From assembly GCF_035046485.1 (NCBI RefSeq), contig NC_085138.1, positions 4,463,409 to 4,527,408 on the forward strand: 64,000 bases of DNA, read 5' to 3'. This document shows positions 49,967-60,639 of the stretch, piece by piece (the first letter of the stretch is position 1; each line of letters opens with the position of its first letter). The stretch is from Aedes albopictus. Taxonomy: Eukaryota; Arthropoda; Insecta; Diptera; Culicidae. The position numbers were made by a program, and so were the translations under genes. The notes under the pieces were generated by a model, which saw only the letters and a program-made list of their open reading frames with translations, searched no databases and was not told the DNA's origin.

Positions 49967-50401
49967 AAATAGTTTAAGATTTTCTGGAAGAATTTTTCCA
50001 GGGAATAGTATTGGAAGATAATTTAAAAAAAATCATACAGAAACTAGCAAACTCTAGCTAGTCCTTAAAAGAGCTCATCTATAATTTCTCATGAATGTTT
50101 TGTGGATATTAACAAAAAAAATCAGAGCAAAATAATGCACGAGTAAATAAAAATTCTTAATCTTCAGGAATTGGTCACCGCTACCAGAAACACGTTGATT
50201 TATGTAGATCTTCTTCTATCGTATTGTACAAAATACAAAATAGTGACTACTGAAGGGTTAAATAATGCTTTTAGAATATAATGTTATTATATTCAATTTC
50301 ATCATATTGCGTTTAGTTATAAACGTACTAGGTGCAAATTTGCTAAGGGGGCTTGCCCCCCCCCCCCTGACCGAAAAGCTGGCTACGCCCTTGATGTGAG
50401 T

Positions 50402-52161
50402 AGTATTAATGCGAGTTTTTCAGGGCACTGTGTGCAGAGAAAAGTACTTTATGTTCAACAGTTTGACGTGAGCTAAATTGACCCAAATTGTCGGATTCTC
50501 AACTTAAATGCAACTAAATAGTCATCATCAACGAGAGTATGCCACAACAGCACAAGATAATTGTAAGTGTCGCTCATCTTCGCATAACTTTCCAGCTTTA
50601 TTTGCTGTAGTACAACAAAACATCAGTGGGGCAATCAGGGAAGGAAGCACAAATGCATGCTTTTCGAAACTATCTGCACAGTCAAACAGGATCAAGTGCA
50701 ACGACCAACTTTTAATTAAAAACATCCGACATTGCACAACAATGATGGGGGAAAAGAATCAACATCACCACGCACTGGATGCTTGCGTTTTGTTAACAGG
50801 CAGACTGAATGTTTCAGTTGTTCCTATCAGCGTCGTCATGCCAGCTTGGAATTCCTCGTATTTTCAACTGAAAATTAATACAACAATGCATCATATCATG
50901 ACGAATTTCTACCAAATCATTTTTCATTTGGGAGACATGGGTAGATCCACATGGCAGATGGACACTGTGTCCCGTGCTCAAAACCTGGAAATTTCTGAGG
51001 AAAATTAATGAATCCCAATCATTTCGCCGTTTTAAATTCAAATTCAGACAAAGCGCTTCTTGAATGTCAGTCGCCAGCCTCAGTTGAACAGAACATGGCG
51101 GTTCGTATCCATTCCAGCTGTCCGAACATCATGGACGATGATGACATGACGGTGGTAAAGACGAGAATCGACCATTCACGAGATGCCATTGTTGTAGCAT
51201 CTAGGTACCGACAGCGAGCCAAAGCTGCCCGGTGGTCTGGGGAAACGTGGCAGCATGAGAATTAGGTCGATGGACGAATTCTAACCTTCCGGTACGAGTG
51301 CCGAATTTGGCAGCACAATCCAAAATCGCGCTTGTACGCTGTGCTCGTTGTGAACACGGGTTTCCTTCTTTAGTTGAATAGCAGATAGCTATGCCTGTTT
51401 ATTAACGGGTAAAGAAGAGTAGGTTGTTCGCACCGCTCCATCCTACTACTTACATATTACTAAGGACCAAACGAAGGCCCACTTTGCTTCTACCGCTAAA
51501 GCTTAAGGAGTAATTGGTTTTGTTATGCAAAGATGAACCTCTGGCTCAGAGAAAGCTCTATCTTCTTTTGGGTTGTTAGCAGGAGCAACAACTATCCTGT
51601 TCATTATCTGCCTGCACCGGATGGTGGCAGCTGTCGTCAGAACAGCAAAATGATGATGATGATGATGATGATGATGATTACTATGTACTTTCCTGTTGAA
51701 CTCCATGCATCTATGCTGTGTACACAAATCAGCTGCTTAGCATAAATTTCCAGCATACTATCGTCTCCGGGAAGTGTAATTTGACCGTTATGGCAGGTAG
51801 GACGCTCTCGTCACATCCAAGGGAAGTAGTAAAACTCTTGCACTTAGTTTCTTACTACGTACGTACGGTAACGGAAACGTTAAGTTTTCCTCAAACAAGT
51901 GTTCTTGTTAATTGAAAATTTATTTGAGTGGCTCACGCCGTAGAGCCTAACGTTTCATAAGCGATCATAAGCGATGCTCTCTGAAGTTGTTCAACATCAG
52001 TAGCAATTCAAATAGAGCCGTCTCTTGTCCTCGCGGAAAATAGTCCGCTCTATCATTCCATAAGATAAAGTAACGCTTTCTCCCATACTAAATCAATTGT
52101 CAAAAGAACTTGCGGAGATAGGAGGAATTCTACGTGAGCGCTGTTTTTGGGTACAGGAGAC
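50402..52161. other. No supported gene; (GAT)n at 51650-51677
   Basis: Comparatively unique DNA between the two giant elements. A 166-codon plus-strand ORF (50508-51008) has an Asn/Ser/His-rich sequence with no recognisable domain and no clear start context, so I do not call it a gene. ORFs at 51008-51265 and 51533-51745 are similarly weak. A GAT trinucleotide tract of about nine units lies at 51650-51677. Confidence 0.4.
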
Positions 52162-52659
52162 TTATGCCATGTTCAGACTACGGAGTTATATCATGATACA
52201 AGCAAAGTGATATTACAATATCACGAAACCGTTCACACTGGGTGTTTGGTGATATTGCTTGACAGGTGATATTTGGATATAAACATGTTTACAATTCTTC
52301 ATCTTTTTTCATTTCTATTTTGTTTTATCCAATGTTTTTCTGCATTATTGCAAATTGTTTTGGAATGATCTGTTTTGGTGTTGCGGATTTTTAGCCGGAA
52401 ACCAGAATCTAGCTCGGAACCTACACTGCAGGGTTCACATCACCAGCTGCCAGAACAACGACGTGAACATTTTGATTGGGATTTGACCTCCTGCTGGGTA
52501 TTTTAGCCAAGATTTTGGCCGCTCTAGGAAACGCATAGAATATTTTACAAGTGAATGCATCCGATAGATTCCGTTGAAAACTTGCTAGTATTGCCAAAAA
52601 ATAGTATTGACATGAAGCTCCAGATCAAGCTACCGGAACTTACGAGACCCTATCAAAAT

Positions 52660-53405
52660 TCAATATTCGAGGTTTTCTCCAGAGATTTTTTTCGAGAACT
52701 CCTCTGGGCATTCCTCCAGGAGTTTCCTCCGGGGATTCCTCCAGGATTTTGCACTGGGGATTCCACCAGGAGCTTCTTCTGGGGATTACCCCAGGATTTC
52801 CTTCTGGATATTCCTGCAGGAGTTCCACGTGGTGATTCCTCCAGGAGTTCCCTCTGGGGATTTCTGCAGGATTTATTTCTGTGGAATCCTGCAGGAGTTC
52901 CTTGTGGGGATTCCTCCAGAAATTCCCTCTGGGGATTTCTAGATGATTTTATTCTGGTAATTCCTGCAGGAGTTCCTTCTTCTTCTATGAGTTTCCTCTG
53001 GGATTCATCCAGGAGTTCCCTCTGGAAACTCCTTCAAGATTCCCTGAAGTATTCTTTCAGCAGTTGCTTCAAGATTTTTCTCAGAAATTCCTTTAAGGAT
53101 GCTTTCGGGAATTCTTTCAAGGTACTCGTTTAAGAATTTCTTAAGGAATTTCTCCGTCGATTCCTTCAATAATTCCTTTAACAAATCTTTCAAGGATTCT
53201 CAGGGATTTCATCAAAAATTTCTTAAAGAGTTCCCATTATAATGCCTTCAAATAATTTTCAGGATTTCCTTCTAGGATTTCTTCGGGAATTCTTTCAAGG
53301 ATTCCTTCAGGAATCCCTTCAAGGAATTCTTCAGGAATTTCTTCAAGGATTCTTGCAGGAATTCCTTCATTGGTTCCTCCAATAATTCCTTCAAGGATTC
53401 CTTCA
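52660..53405. repeat. Degenerate GGAATTCC-type repeat block
   Basis: Diverged units such as TTCCTCCAGGAGTTTCCTC and GGGGATTCCTCCAGGA, shifting to TTCAAGGATTCCTTCAGGAA near 53.3 kb. It abuts the 70-bp inverted-repeat module. Confidence 0.85.
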
Positions 53406-53650
53406 AGAATTCGGCACCAACATTTCAAAAGGGCGTAAGTGAATTTACAACCAATGCCTTCTCACAGAGCTGTGGAGCGTATCCCATCCCTCTCGAGCAA
53501 TCCACTAGCGCAAATAGAAAGATAAAATCCTCTTCTTTCGATTAATGGTTGTGAATTGCGTGAGATGAATGAAAAACGACCCACAGCTCTGTGAGAAGGC
53601 ATTGGTTGCAAAAGCAGTTACTTCCTTTTGAAATGTTGGTGCCGAATTCT
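53406..53650. repeat. 70-bp inverted repeat with 105-bp spacer
   Basis: The left arm (53406-53475) and the inverse of the right arm (53581-53650) agree at about 64 of 70 positions. They share GAATTCGGCACCAACATTTC and CCAATGCCTTCTCACAGAGC. The spacer is unique. The arms' outer ends merge into GGAATTCC-type repeat on both sides, so this is a non-repeat hairpin joining two arrays. Confidence 0.92.
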
Positions 53651-54350
53651 TCCAGGAATTCCTTCAAGGATTCCTCCAGGAACTCCTTCAAGGATTCCTC
53701 CAGGAATTTCTTCCAGGATTCCTCCAGGAATTCCTTCCAGGATTCCTCCAGGAATTCCTTCCAGAATTCCTCCAGGAATTCCTTCCAGGATTCCTCCAGG
53801 AATTCCTTCCAGGATTCCTCCAGGAATTCCTTCCAGGATTCCTCCAGGAATTCCTTCCAGGATTCCTCCAGGAATTCCTTCCAGGATTCCTCCAGGAATT
53901 CCTTCCAGGATTCCTCCAGGAATTCCTTCCAGGATTCCTCCAGGAATTCCTTCCAGGATTCCTCCAGGAATTCCTTCCAGGATTCCTCCAGGAATTCCTT
54001 CCAGGATTCCTCCAGGAATTCCTTCCAGGATTCCTCCAGGAATTCCTTCCAGGATTCCTCCAGGAATTCCTTCCAGGATTCCTCCAGGAATTCCTTCCAG
54101 GATTCCTCCAGGAATTCCTTCCAGGATTCCTCCAGGAATTCCTTCCAGGATTCCTCCAGGAATTCCTTCCAGGATTCCTCCAGGAATTCCTTCCAGGATT
54201 CCTCCAGGAATTCCTTCCAGGATTCCTCCAGGAATTCCTTCCAGGATTCCTCCAGGAATTCCTTCCAGGATTCCTCCAGGAATTCCTTCCAGGATTCCTC
54301 CAGGAATTCCTTCCAGGATTCCTCCAGGAATTCCTTCCAGGATTCCAGGA
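53651..54350 (+). repeat. Homogeneous 24-bp array, forward orientation
   Basis: About 29 units of TTCCTCCAGGAATTCC followed by TTCCAGGA (24 bp) are nearly identical. The first two or three units carry the TTCAAGGA variant instead. The unit length is a multiple of three and lacks stops, so open frames run through in all directions (509 and 489 codons on plus, 711 on minus). They encode only SRNSFQD, IPPGIPSR and similar repeats and are not genes. Confidence 0.97.
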
Positions 54351-55735
54351 TTGAAGGAATTCCTGGAGGAATCCTTGAAGGAATTCCTGGAGGAATCCTT
54401 GAAGGAATTCCTGGAGGAATCCTTGAAGGAATTCCTGGAGGAATCCTTGAAGGAATTCCTGGAGGAATCCTTGAAGGAATTCCTGGAGGAATCCTTGAAG
54501 GAATTCCTGGAGGAATCCTTGAAGGAATTCCTGGAGGAATCCTTGAAGGAATTCCTGGAGGAATCCTTGAAGGAATTCCTGGAGGAATCCTTGAAGGAAT
54601 TCCTGGAGGAATCCTTGAAGGAATTCCTGGAGGAATTCTTGAAGGAATTCCTGGAGGAATCCTTGAAGGAATTCCTGGAGGAATCTTTGAAGGAATTCCT
54701 GGGGGAATCCTTGAAGGAATTCCTGGAGGAATCCTTGAAGGAATTCCTGGAGGAATCCTTGAAGGAATTTCTGGGGGAATCCTTGAAGGAATTCCTGGAG
54801 GAATCCTTGAAGGAATTCCTGGAGGAATCCTTGAAGGAATTCCTGGAGGAATCCTTGAAGGAATTCCTGGAGGAATCCTTGAAGGAATTCCTGGAGGAAT
54901 CCTTGAAGGAATTCCTGGAGGAATCCTTGAAGGAATTCCTGGAGGAATCCTTGAAGGAATTCCTGGAGGAATCCTTGAAGGAATTCCTGGAGGAATCCCT
55001 GAAGGAATTCCTGGAGGAATCCCTGAAGGAATTCCTGGAGGAATCCTTGAAGGAATTCCTGGAGGAATCCTTGAAGAATTCCTGGAGGAATCCTTGAAGA
55101 ATTCCTGGAGGAATCCTTGAAGGAATTCCTGGAGGAATCCTTGAAGGAATTCCTGGAGGAATCCTTGAAGGAATTCCTGGAGGAATCCTTGAAGGAATTC
55201 CTGGAGGAATCCTTGAAGGAATTCCTGGAGGAATCCTTGAAGGAATTCCTGGAGGAATCCTTGAAGGAATTCCTGGAGGAATCCTTGAAGGAATTCCTGG
55301 AGGAATCCTTGAAGGAATTCCTGGAGGAATCCTTGAAGGAATTCCTGGAGGAATCCTTGAAGGAATTCCTGGAGGAATCCTTGAAGGAATTCCTGGAGGA
55401 ATCCTTGAAGGAATTCCTGGAGGAATCCTTGAAGGAATTCCTGGAGGAATCCTTGAAGGAATTCCTGGAGGAATCCTTGAAGGAATTCCTGGAGGAATCC
55501 TTGAAGGAATTCCTGGAGGAATCCTTGAAGGAATTCCTGGAGGAATCCTTGAAGGAATTCCTGGAGGAATCCTTGAAGGAATTCCTGGAGGAATCCTTGA
55601 AGGAATTCCTGGAGGAATCCTTGAAGGAATTCCTGGAGGAATCCTTGAAGGAATTCCTGAAGGAATCCTTGAATGAATTCCTGGAGGAATCCTGGAAGGA
55701 ATTCCTGAAGAAATCCTTGAAGGAATCAGCAATTC
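54351..55735 (-). repeat. Homogeneous 24-bp array, inverted orientation
   Basis: About 56 units of GGAATTCCTGGAGGAA followed by TCCTTGAA (24 bp). This is the reverse complement of the forward array except for one base per unit (TTG against TGG). The switch lies within GGATTCCAGGATTGAAGG at 54342-54359. A few variant units (54640, 54684, 54700, 54770, 55008, 55020, two 23-bp units at 55070-55105) suggest recent amplification. The ORF at 55117-55764 is an artefact of the unit. Confidence 0.97.
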
Positions 55736-57970
55736 TTCCAGAAATTTCTGCAAGGATTCCTTAAAAAAAATCCTTCAGGAGTTTCTCCAAGGTATTCTTC
55801 AAGATTTCTTCAGGAATTTCTTTAGAAATCCATCAAGGATTCATCCATGAATTCTTTAAAATGAATTCTTTCAAGAATATCCATCAAGAGAACTTCCAGA
55901 ACTCCTATAGGAATTGCTGAAGGAATTTTTGAACGAATTCCTGGGAGGCAATCCTGAAGGAATGTTTGAAGGCATTTCTCAAGGAATCCTTGAAGTACTT
56001 CCTGAAGATATCTGTCAAGGAATTCCTGAAGGAATCTTTGAAGGAATTTATAAATGAATACTTAACAGAACTGCTGGACGAGTCCTGGGAGAAATCCTGA
56101 AAGAAACCCTGCAGAAATCCTCAAAGGAGGTCTTGAAGAGATTTTAGGAAGAATTCATGGATGCATCCTTGATAGATTTTCTTAAGGAATCATGAAGAAT
56201 GCCTGAAGGAATTCTTGAAAAATTCCAGAAGGTATCCTAGAAGAAATCCTGTAAGGACTTTGTAAAAGAATCCTTGAGGAAATTCCTATAGAATTCCTGA
56301 AGGAATGCCCGAAAAAGTTCCTGAAGGAATCCTTGAAAAAATCTCGAATGGATCTTTAACGGCACTCCTTAAAGGTATTCCTGAAGCAAGCCTTGAATGA
56401 ATTTATAAAGGAATCCTTAACAAAACTGCTGGAGGAAACCTGGAGGAAATTTTAAAGGAATCCTTGAAAGAATCCCTACAGGAATCCACAAAGGCATTTG
56501 TGGAGGATTTCTTGAAGGATTTTTTGGAATAATTCATGGATGAATCCTCGATGGAGTTTCTGAAAGAATCCTTGCAAAAACGGCTGAATTAATACATGAA
56601 AAAATTCCTACAGGAATCCCTGAAGGAATTTCTGTAAGAACCTTTGAAAGATTTCATAAAGAAAACCTTAAGAGAATTCCTGGAGGAATTTGTGAAGGAA
56701 TCCTAGAAGGAATTCCTCAAGGAATCCCTGAAGGAATTTCTTAAAGAATCCTCGAAGATATTTCTGGACAGGAATCTTTGAATGCACTCCTACAGAAATT
56801 CTTAAAGGAATTCCTAAAGCAATCCTTGAAAGAATTTATGAAAGAATCCTTAACAAAATTGCTGGTGGAATCCTTGAAAGAATCCTTAATGGAATCCTTG
56901 AAGAAATTCCTGGAGAAATTGCAGCATGCTGAGGAAATTTCCGAAAGAATTCATGGATGAATCATTGAGGGATTTTCTAAAGCAATTCCTAAACGAATGC
57001 TTGAAGAAATTCCCGAAAGAATTCCTCAAGGAATTTTTGAAGGAATTCCTGAAGGATTCCTTGATGGAATTCCTGAACAAATCCTAAAAGAAATTTTTGG
57101 ATAAATTTATAAAGGAATCATTAGTAGAACTGCTGGAGGAATGCTGAAGGAAGTCCTGAAGAAATCCTTGAAAGAATTTCTGGATAAATCATTGAAAAAA
57201 TTTTCGAAAAATTTCATGATAGCAGTTTTGAAGGAATTCCTGAAGGAATCCTTGTAGAAATTCCTGAAGATATTCCTACAGGAATCATTCAAGTAATATC
57301 TGTAGGAAACCCTGAAAGAATTCCTGAAGGAAACCTTGAAAGAATACCTGGAGAATTCCGTAAGTTCTTTCTCGAAGGAATTCCTTAAAGAACTACTGAA
57401 GGAATTCCTGAAGGAATTCCTGAAAAAATCATTGAATTTTTTCAATTCCTGAATTCCTGAAAGTATTCTTGAAGAAATCCCCACAGGGAACTTTTGGATT
57501 AATATCCAGAGAGTTATCCTGTTGGAATCCACAGAAGGAACTCCTTAGATAGAACTCCTGGAGGATTCCCCATGAAGAGTTTCAAGAGGAATCCGCAGAG
57601 GAATCCCTGGATGAATCCCCAGATTGAATTTCTAGAGGAATCCTCCAGAGGGAATTCCTGGAGGAATCATCAGAGGGAATCCCTGAAGAAATCCCTAGAG
57701 GGAATCTTTGGCGAAATCCCAAAAGGTAATTTATGAAAGGCTCCATGAAGGAATCCACAGAGGAAACCCCCGGAGGAATTTCCAGAGAGAATCCGTGAAG
57801 GAATCCCAAAAAGTAATTTCAGGAGGAATCTCCAAAAGAAATTTCTAGAGGAATTATCAGAGGGAATCTCCGGAGGAATTCCATGAAGGAATCCCAAGAG
57901 GTAATTTCTGAAAGAAACTCCAGCGCGAATATCTGGAGGAATTTCCAGAGAGAATCCCCAGAGGGGAAAA
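55736..57970. repeat. Degenerate GGAATTCC-type repeat block
   Basis: Continuation of the array with strong divergence: GGAATCCTTGAAGGAATT, GGAATTCCTGAAGGAAT and, after 57.55 kb, GGAATCCCCAGAGGAATTT variants. The orientation is mostly that of the inverted array. ORFs of up to 141 codons are by-products. Confidence 0.87.
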
Positions 57971-57986
57971 ATCCTAAAGCGAATTA

Positions 57987-58063
57987 CTGCCGTTCTACAC
58001 CCATTAGTCCCAAGTTCATAGGTATTCCCATACATCATGGGGCAATTATGTGTAGAACGGCAG
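57987..58063. mobile_element. 77-bp MITE CTGCCGTTCTACAC
   Basis: CTGCCGTTCTACAC (57987-58000) and its exact inverse (58050-58063) bound a short insert. ATTA flanks both sides (57983-57986 and 58064-58067). It marks the right edge of the GGAATTCC-type block. Confidence 0.88.
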
Positions 58064-58067
58064 ATTA

Positions 58068-58718
58068 GGAGCCGCAAAAAAGTGAATGGAATTAGGAGAT
58101 GTCACGATAGTTCTAGAACGAATACGTCCAATAATTTACAGAAATCGAAGTTCTCAATATAAATGTTTATTCGGAATTCTGGTGGACGAGATACGACTCT
58201 TCTCCCTCCTAAATGAAATATTATAAAAATCAACGACCATTGTACTACAAAAGAAACAGTTTTCGTTCTCGACCTTTTCTTGACCATTCGCGCTTGCCAG
58301 TAATAATACAAGCAACAATATGACGCACGATCGGTAGGTACTAGCTACCTATAGATAGAGACATCTTCCGGACAGAGTACTCATATTCCAGCGTGGGGAC
58401 GGATTGATACTCAGATTGCTTCCTGTTTTGCTGCCGACTAATCTGTTGGCCACAAAGACACCGCATCTCGAGACGTTCTTCAGCATCAGCTTCATCATTC
58501 GTTTGAACGATTCGCTCTCGGAAGACTGAGTTTCTGTACAAGGAAATAATGGCGGTTATCGTTGGTTTTGCGGAGAGGTTGTACAACTTACCCGATAATG
58601 GAGATTGGAATTCTAATCTGGAAGCAGACGCTGTGATACTGAACTCTAGCTGCAGAACAACATCGTAGCCCGTTGCCGTGGGGAAAAACTATGGAAATAA
58701 TTGAAGTTCGAAGAGAGC
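58068..58718. other. No gene established
   Basis: GC-intermediate DNA between the repeat block and the split ORF. A minus-strand ORF (58341-58586, 81 residues) contains RLEMRCLCGQQ and lies next to a donor-like GGTAAGT (minus, about 58593-58587). It might be a captured exon, but no partner exon is visible. Confidence 0.3.
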
Positions 58719-58855
58719 TCAGTCTAGTGCATCAAAAACCCTCCGGCAACTGTAATCTTTTGCTGTGACGCGCTTCCGTCTGACGAATTGGACGATGAAG
58801 TGCGTGCTTCCGGGACGGATTTCCAGCTGATGAATGTGCGACCTGGTGTATTGTA

Positions 58856-60118
58856 CCCGAGCAGAAGGGAATAGCAACAGCATAATAAAATGTTTTATTT
58901 TGGAAAAATAACTGAGCAGCGGAAAGAGTTATTTTCATGTTATTTCATATCCTGTTATAAACTTGTCTGTCATAAGCGGCAAAATAACAAAAATTATAAC
59001 AAAAAAATGTTCCTGGAAGACCTGTTTAACCGTTATGTGGCCGGCAAACTTTTTGCTTTTTTCTACACCGTGTATTTTAAATGGGTGCTGGGTACCCGGG
59101 TACCCAGCCGGCCACATAAGGGTTAATAACATGTTTTATTAGTTTCAATAACAACTTAATAACAGCGAATTTTTAAAATATTTCAATAACAAATTTTGAT
59201 ATGAATACGTTATTGATAACAATCTGAAAATAAAATTTGCCTTTTCTCTGTTGCGGATAGGAACTCCTCCAAAGTCCCATATGCATTCAATGGGATACGC
59301 AACAATAGGATCTATTGTTAAATGTCTCATTCATAATTGGGACGCTATTGTTGTCGCAAGCGATTTATTATCGAAAACAGAGAAACAATAGTTTTCGTTT
59401 ATTTTCCAAACAACTTACGATGAAAAACTACCGTCGTTTTGAAACCCTTTATTAGGTGGTTCATTGTTTATAAGATTAATTTACATTATTACCTCATTGA
59501 TTGACACATTTATCCAAGTGAATCTAAGTGGGTTCGATGCAGTGAAATCAATAAAATTAAAATGTCTAAACATAAGCAATGGAGTTCTTGATGACTTATT
59601 TTTTACATTTTTTGTCGAAAATGTGATGTTCGTCCTTGAATTTCACCAGTTGTTCCAAAATGTTTCATAAAATGGCTAACACTCTACATATTACACTCTC
59701 TATTTTCGTATTCATACCTAACTGAAACTGGGATAAAAAACAGGTATACTTTTCAAAATGCTTATAAAACAAAAGGCTGATAAGTTGGCTCTGTCACAGT
59801 TAAAACGTAATGTCAGTAAGAAGAGGAACTGATGACAAAATAATATTTTCTCTTACAGTTATGTTGTAATATAATTGACCAAATATTTGTACAGTCTCAA
59901 TGACACAATAATAACTGAACTTGTGCTACAACAAGACATGTTATTGAAATGTAATTTAAAGAAAATATACCAAGAGCACGATCATAACAAAATAAGATTG
60001 CCCAACAGAACATGGTATGGAACGGTGATGGCTTAATAAATTAATAATAACAAACCGAGATATAAAAACAGGTTTTGTGATTCCGTTGTTATTATTTTGA
60101 TATTTTCCTCTGCTCGGG
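58856..60118. mobile_element. 1.26-kb TIR element CCCGAGCAG..., TSD TA
   Basis: The left end CCCGAGCAGAAGGGAATA and the inverse of the right end CCCGAGCAGAGGAAAATA match at 16 of 18. TA lies at 58854-58855 and 60119-60120. AATAAC/GTTATT steps are very frequent inside both halves and look like subterminal repeats. No transposase is visible. It carries a TTAA MITE at 59026-59126 and itself lies inside the 8.4-kb TTA element. Confidence 0.85.
59026..59126 (+). mobile_element. TTAA-flanked 101-bp MITE, copy 2
   Basis: Same orientation and length as the copy at 14848-14948, with a single base difference just after the GGGTACCCGGGTACCC palindrome (A here, T there). TTAA lies at both edges (59026-59029, 59123-59126). 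Confidence 0.93.
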
Positions 60119-60123
60119 TATGT

Positions 60124-60348
60124 TCACAGTGATGTTTTCTCCTTGATCTGGTCGAGACTCTTCAGTGGTTGATATTCCGATGCAATGTTCCACACTTTCC
60201 GGTTTTTTCGTTGCGGCCACCATTGAAGTATCGTCCCTACGTTGATCTCCGGGTCTGTTTCTCTGCGCCGGCCCTCTCCGATTTTGCGGTTGAGTTTTGA
60301 ATTTTTGATTTGGAACTTTTGGAGCACAAACTTTGCCAATTTATTCAT
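60124..60348 (-). CDS. Hypothetical 74-residue ORF, unproven
   Basis: An intact minus-strand ORF from Met 60348 to a TGA at 60124-60126. It is basic at the N-terminus (KFVLQKFQIKNSKLNRK), with INVGTILQWWPQRKNRKVWN in the middle. No family is recognised. It overlaps the 79-codon split ORF in another frame; at most one is likely to be real. It lies 40-230 bp inside the right half of the 8.4-kb TIR element, beside the insertion point of the TA element. Confidence 0.3.
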   Translation of the reverse strand: MNKLAKFVLQKFQIKNSKLNRKIGEGRRRETDPEINVGTILQWWPQRKNRKVWNIASEYQPLKSLDQIKEKTSL

Positions 60349-60639
60349 TCCCGTTGAGAAAATGAAAACTACAACAAAACAAACATTTCAGATGACATTT
60401 ATGTCAAATCCCTACCAGTGTTGCCAGAAATGCTTCATTCGAGCACCGAATTCGAGCAGTTGTATCGTGATATTCAGAATATCACATTCGGGAAGGTGAT
60501 ATTGGAGGTGTCAAAAATGTATGGCTGTATCATGTTCCAGAAACCGCTTGTATCATGATACAACGGCGTAGTCTAAACATAGCATTAGCTTTGCTTTTGT
60601 AATTTCAAATAATTTTAAATATCTCAGATCTAGTTAATT

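Larger units (their letters stand above)
41846..50393. mobile_element. 8.55-kb hAT-like element, 8-bp TSD ATGTGAGT
   Basis: The duplication ATGTGAGT is exact at 41838-41845 and 50394-50401. The left terminus CATGGGCGTAGTCAG and the inverse of the right terminus CAAGGGCGTAGCCAG match at 13 of 15, and both are followed by a G-rich/C-rich hairpin stretch. An 8-bp duplication with a CA(A/G)GGGCGTAGCCAG terminus is characteristic of hAT elements. No transposase is present. The interior is about 5.2 kb of GGAATTCC-type repeat with a 196-bp MITE, a 2.4-kb interspersed repeat with a tandem array, and AT-rich ends. It is therefore a non-autonomous element of unusual size. Confidence 0.9.
58719..60223 (-). 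pseudogene. Small ORF (79 codons) split by a TA-target element
   Basis: On the minus strand a frame begins ATGGTGGCC (Met at 60221-60223, good start context) and runs 35 codons, ending GENITVNI at TA 60119-60120. Omitting the TIR element at 58856-60118 and one TA copy, the frame continues without a shift from 58853 as QYTRSHIHQLEIRPGS and ends at a TGA (58719-58721), giving 79 residues. Each side has coding-like composition (basic QFVRRKRV stretch in the second part). I do not recognise the protein. It may belong to the 8.4-kb host element, be a captured gene piece, or be fortuitous. An alternative, overlapping frame exists (60124-60348). Confidence 0.4.
52165..60584. mobile_element. 8.4-kb TIR element, TSD TTA
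   Basis: The left end TGCCATGTTCAGACTACG, continuing to TATCATGATACAAGC, matches the inverse of the right end TGCTATGTTTAGACTACG, likewise continuing to TATCATGATACAAGC, over about 39 bp with five mismatches. TTA lies at 52162-52164 and 60585-60587. GGTGATATT or its inverse occurs inside both ends. A 3-bp TTA duplication suggests PIF/Harbinger-type mobilisation (inference). Inside are GGAATTCC-type arrays including the inverted 24-bp array, a 77-bp MITE, a split small ORF and a nested TA element. No transposase is visible. Confidence 0.78.

Noticed and set aside
50508..51008. 166-codon plus-strand ORF as a host gene
   Set aside because: No domain, low-complexity composition and no promoter or splice evidence. 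One ORF of this length is not surprising in 64 kb.
53651..55735. A CRISPR array
   Set aside because: Units are contiguous and identical, without unique spacers, and the context is eukaryotic.
53591..55764. Very long ORFs (711, 509, 489 and 215 codons) in the 24-bp array
   Set aside because: The unit is a multiple of three and stop-free on both strands, so every frame is open. The products are simple heptapeptide-like repeats, with no start context and no flanking coding signal.
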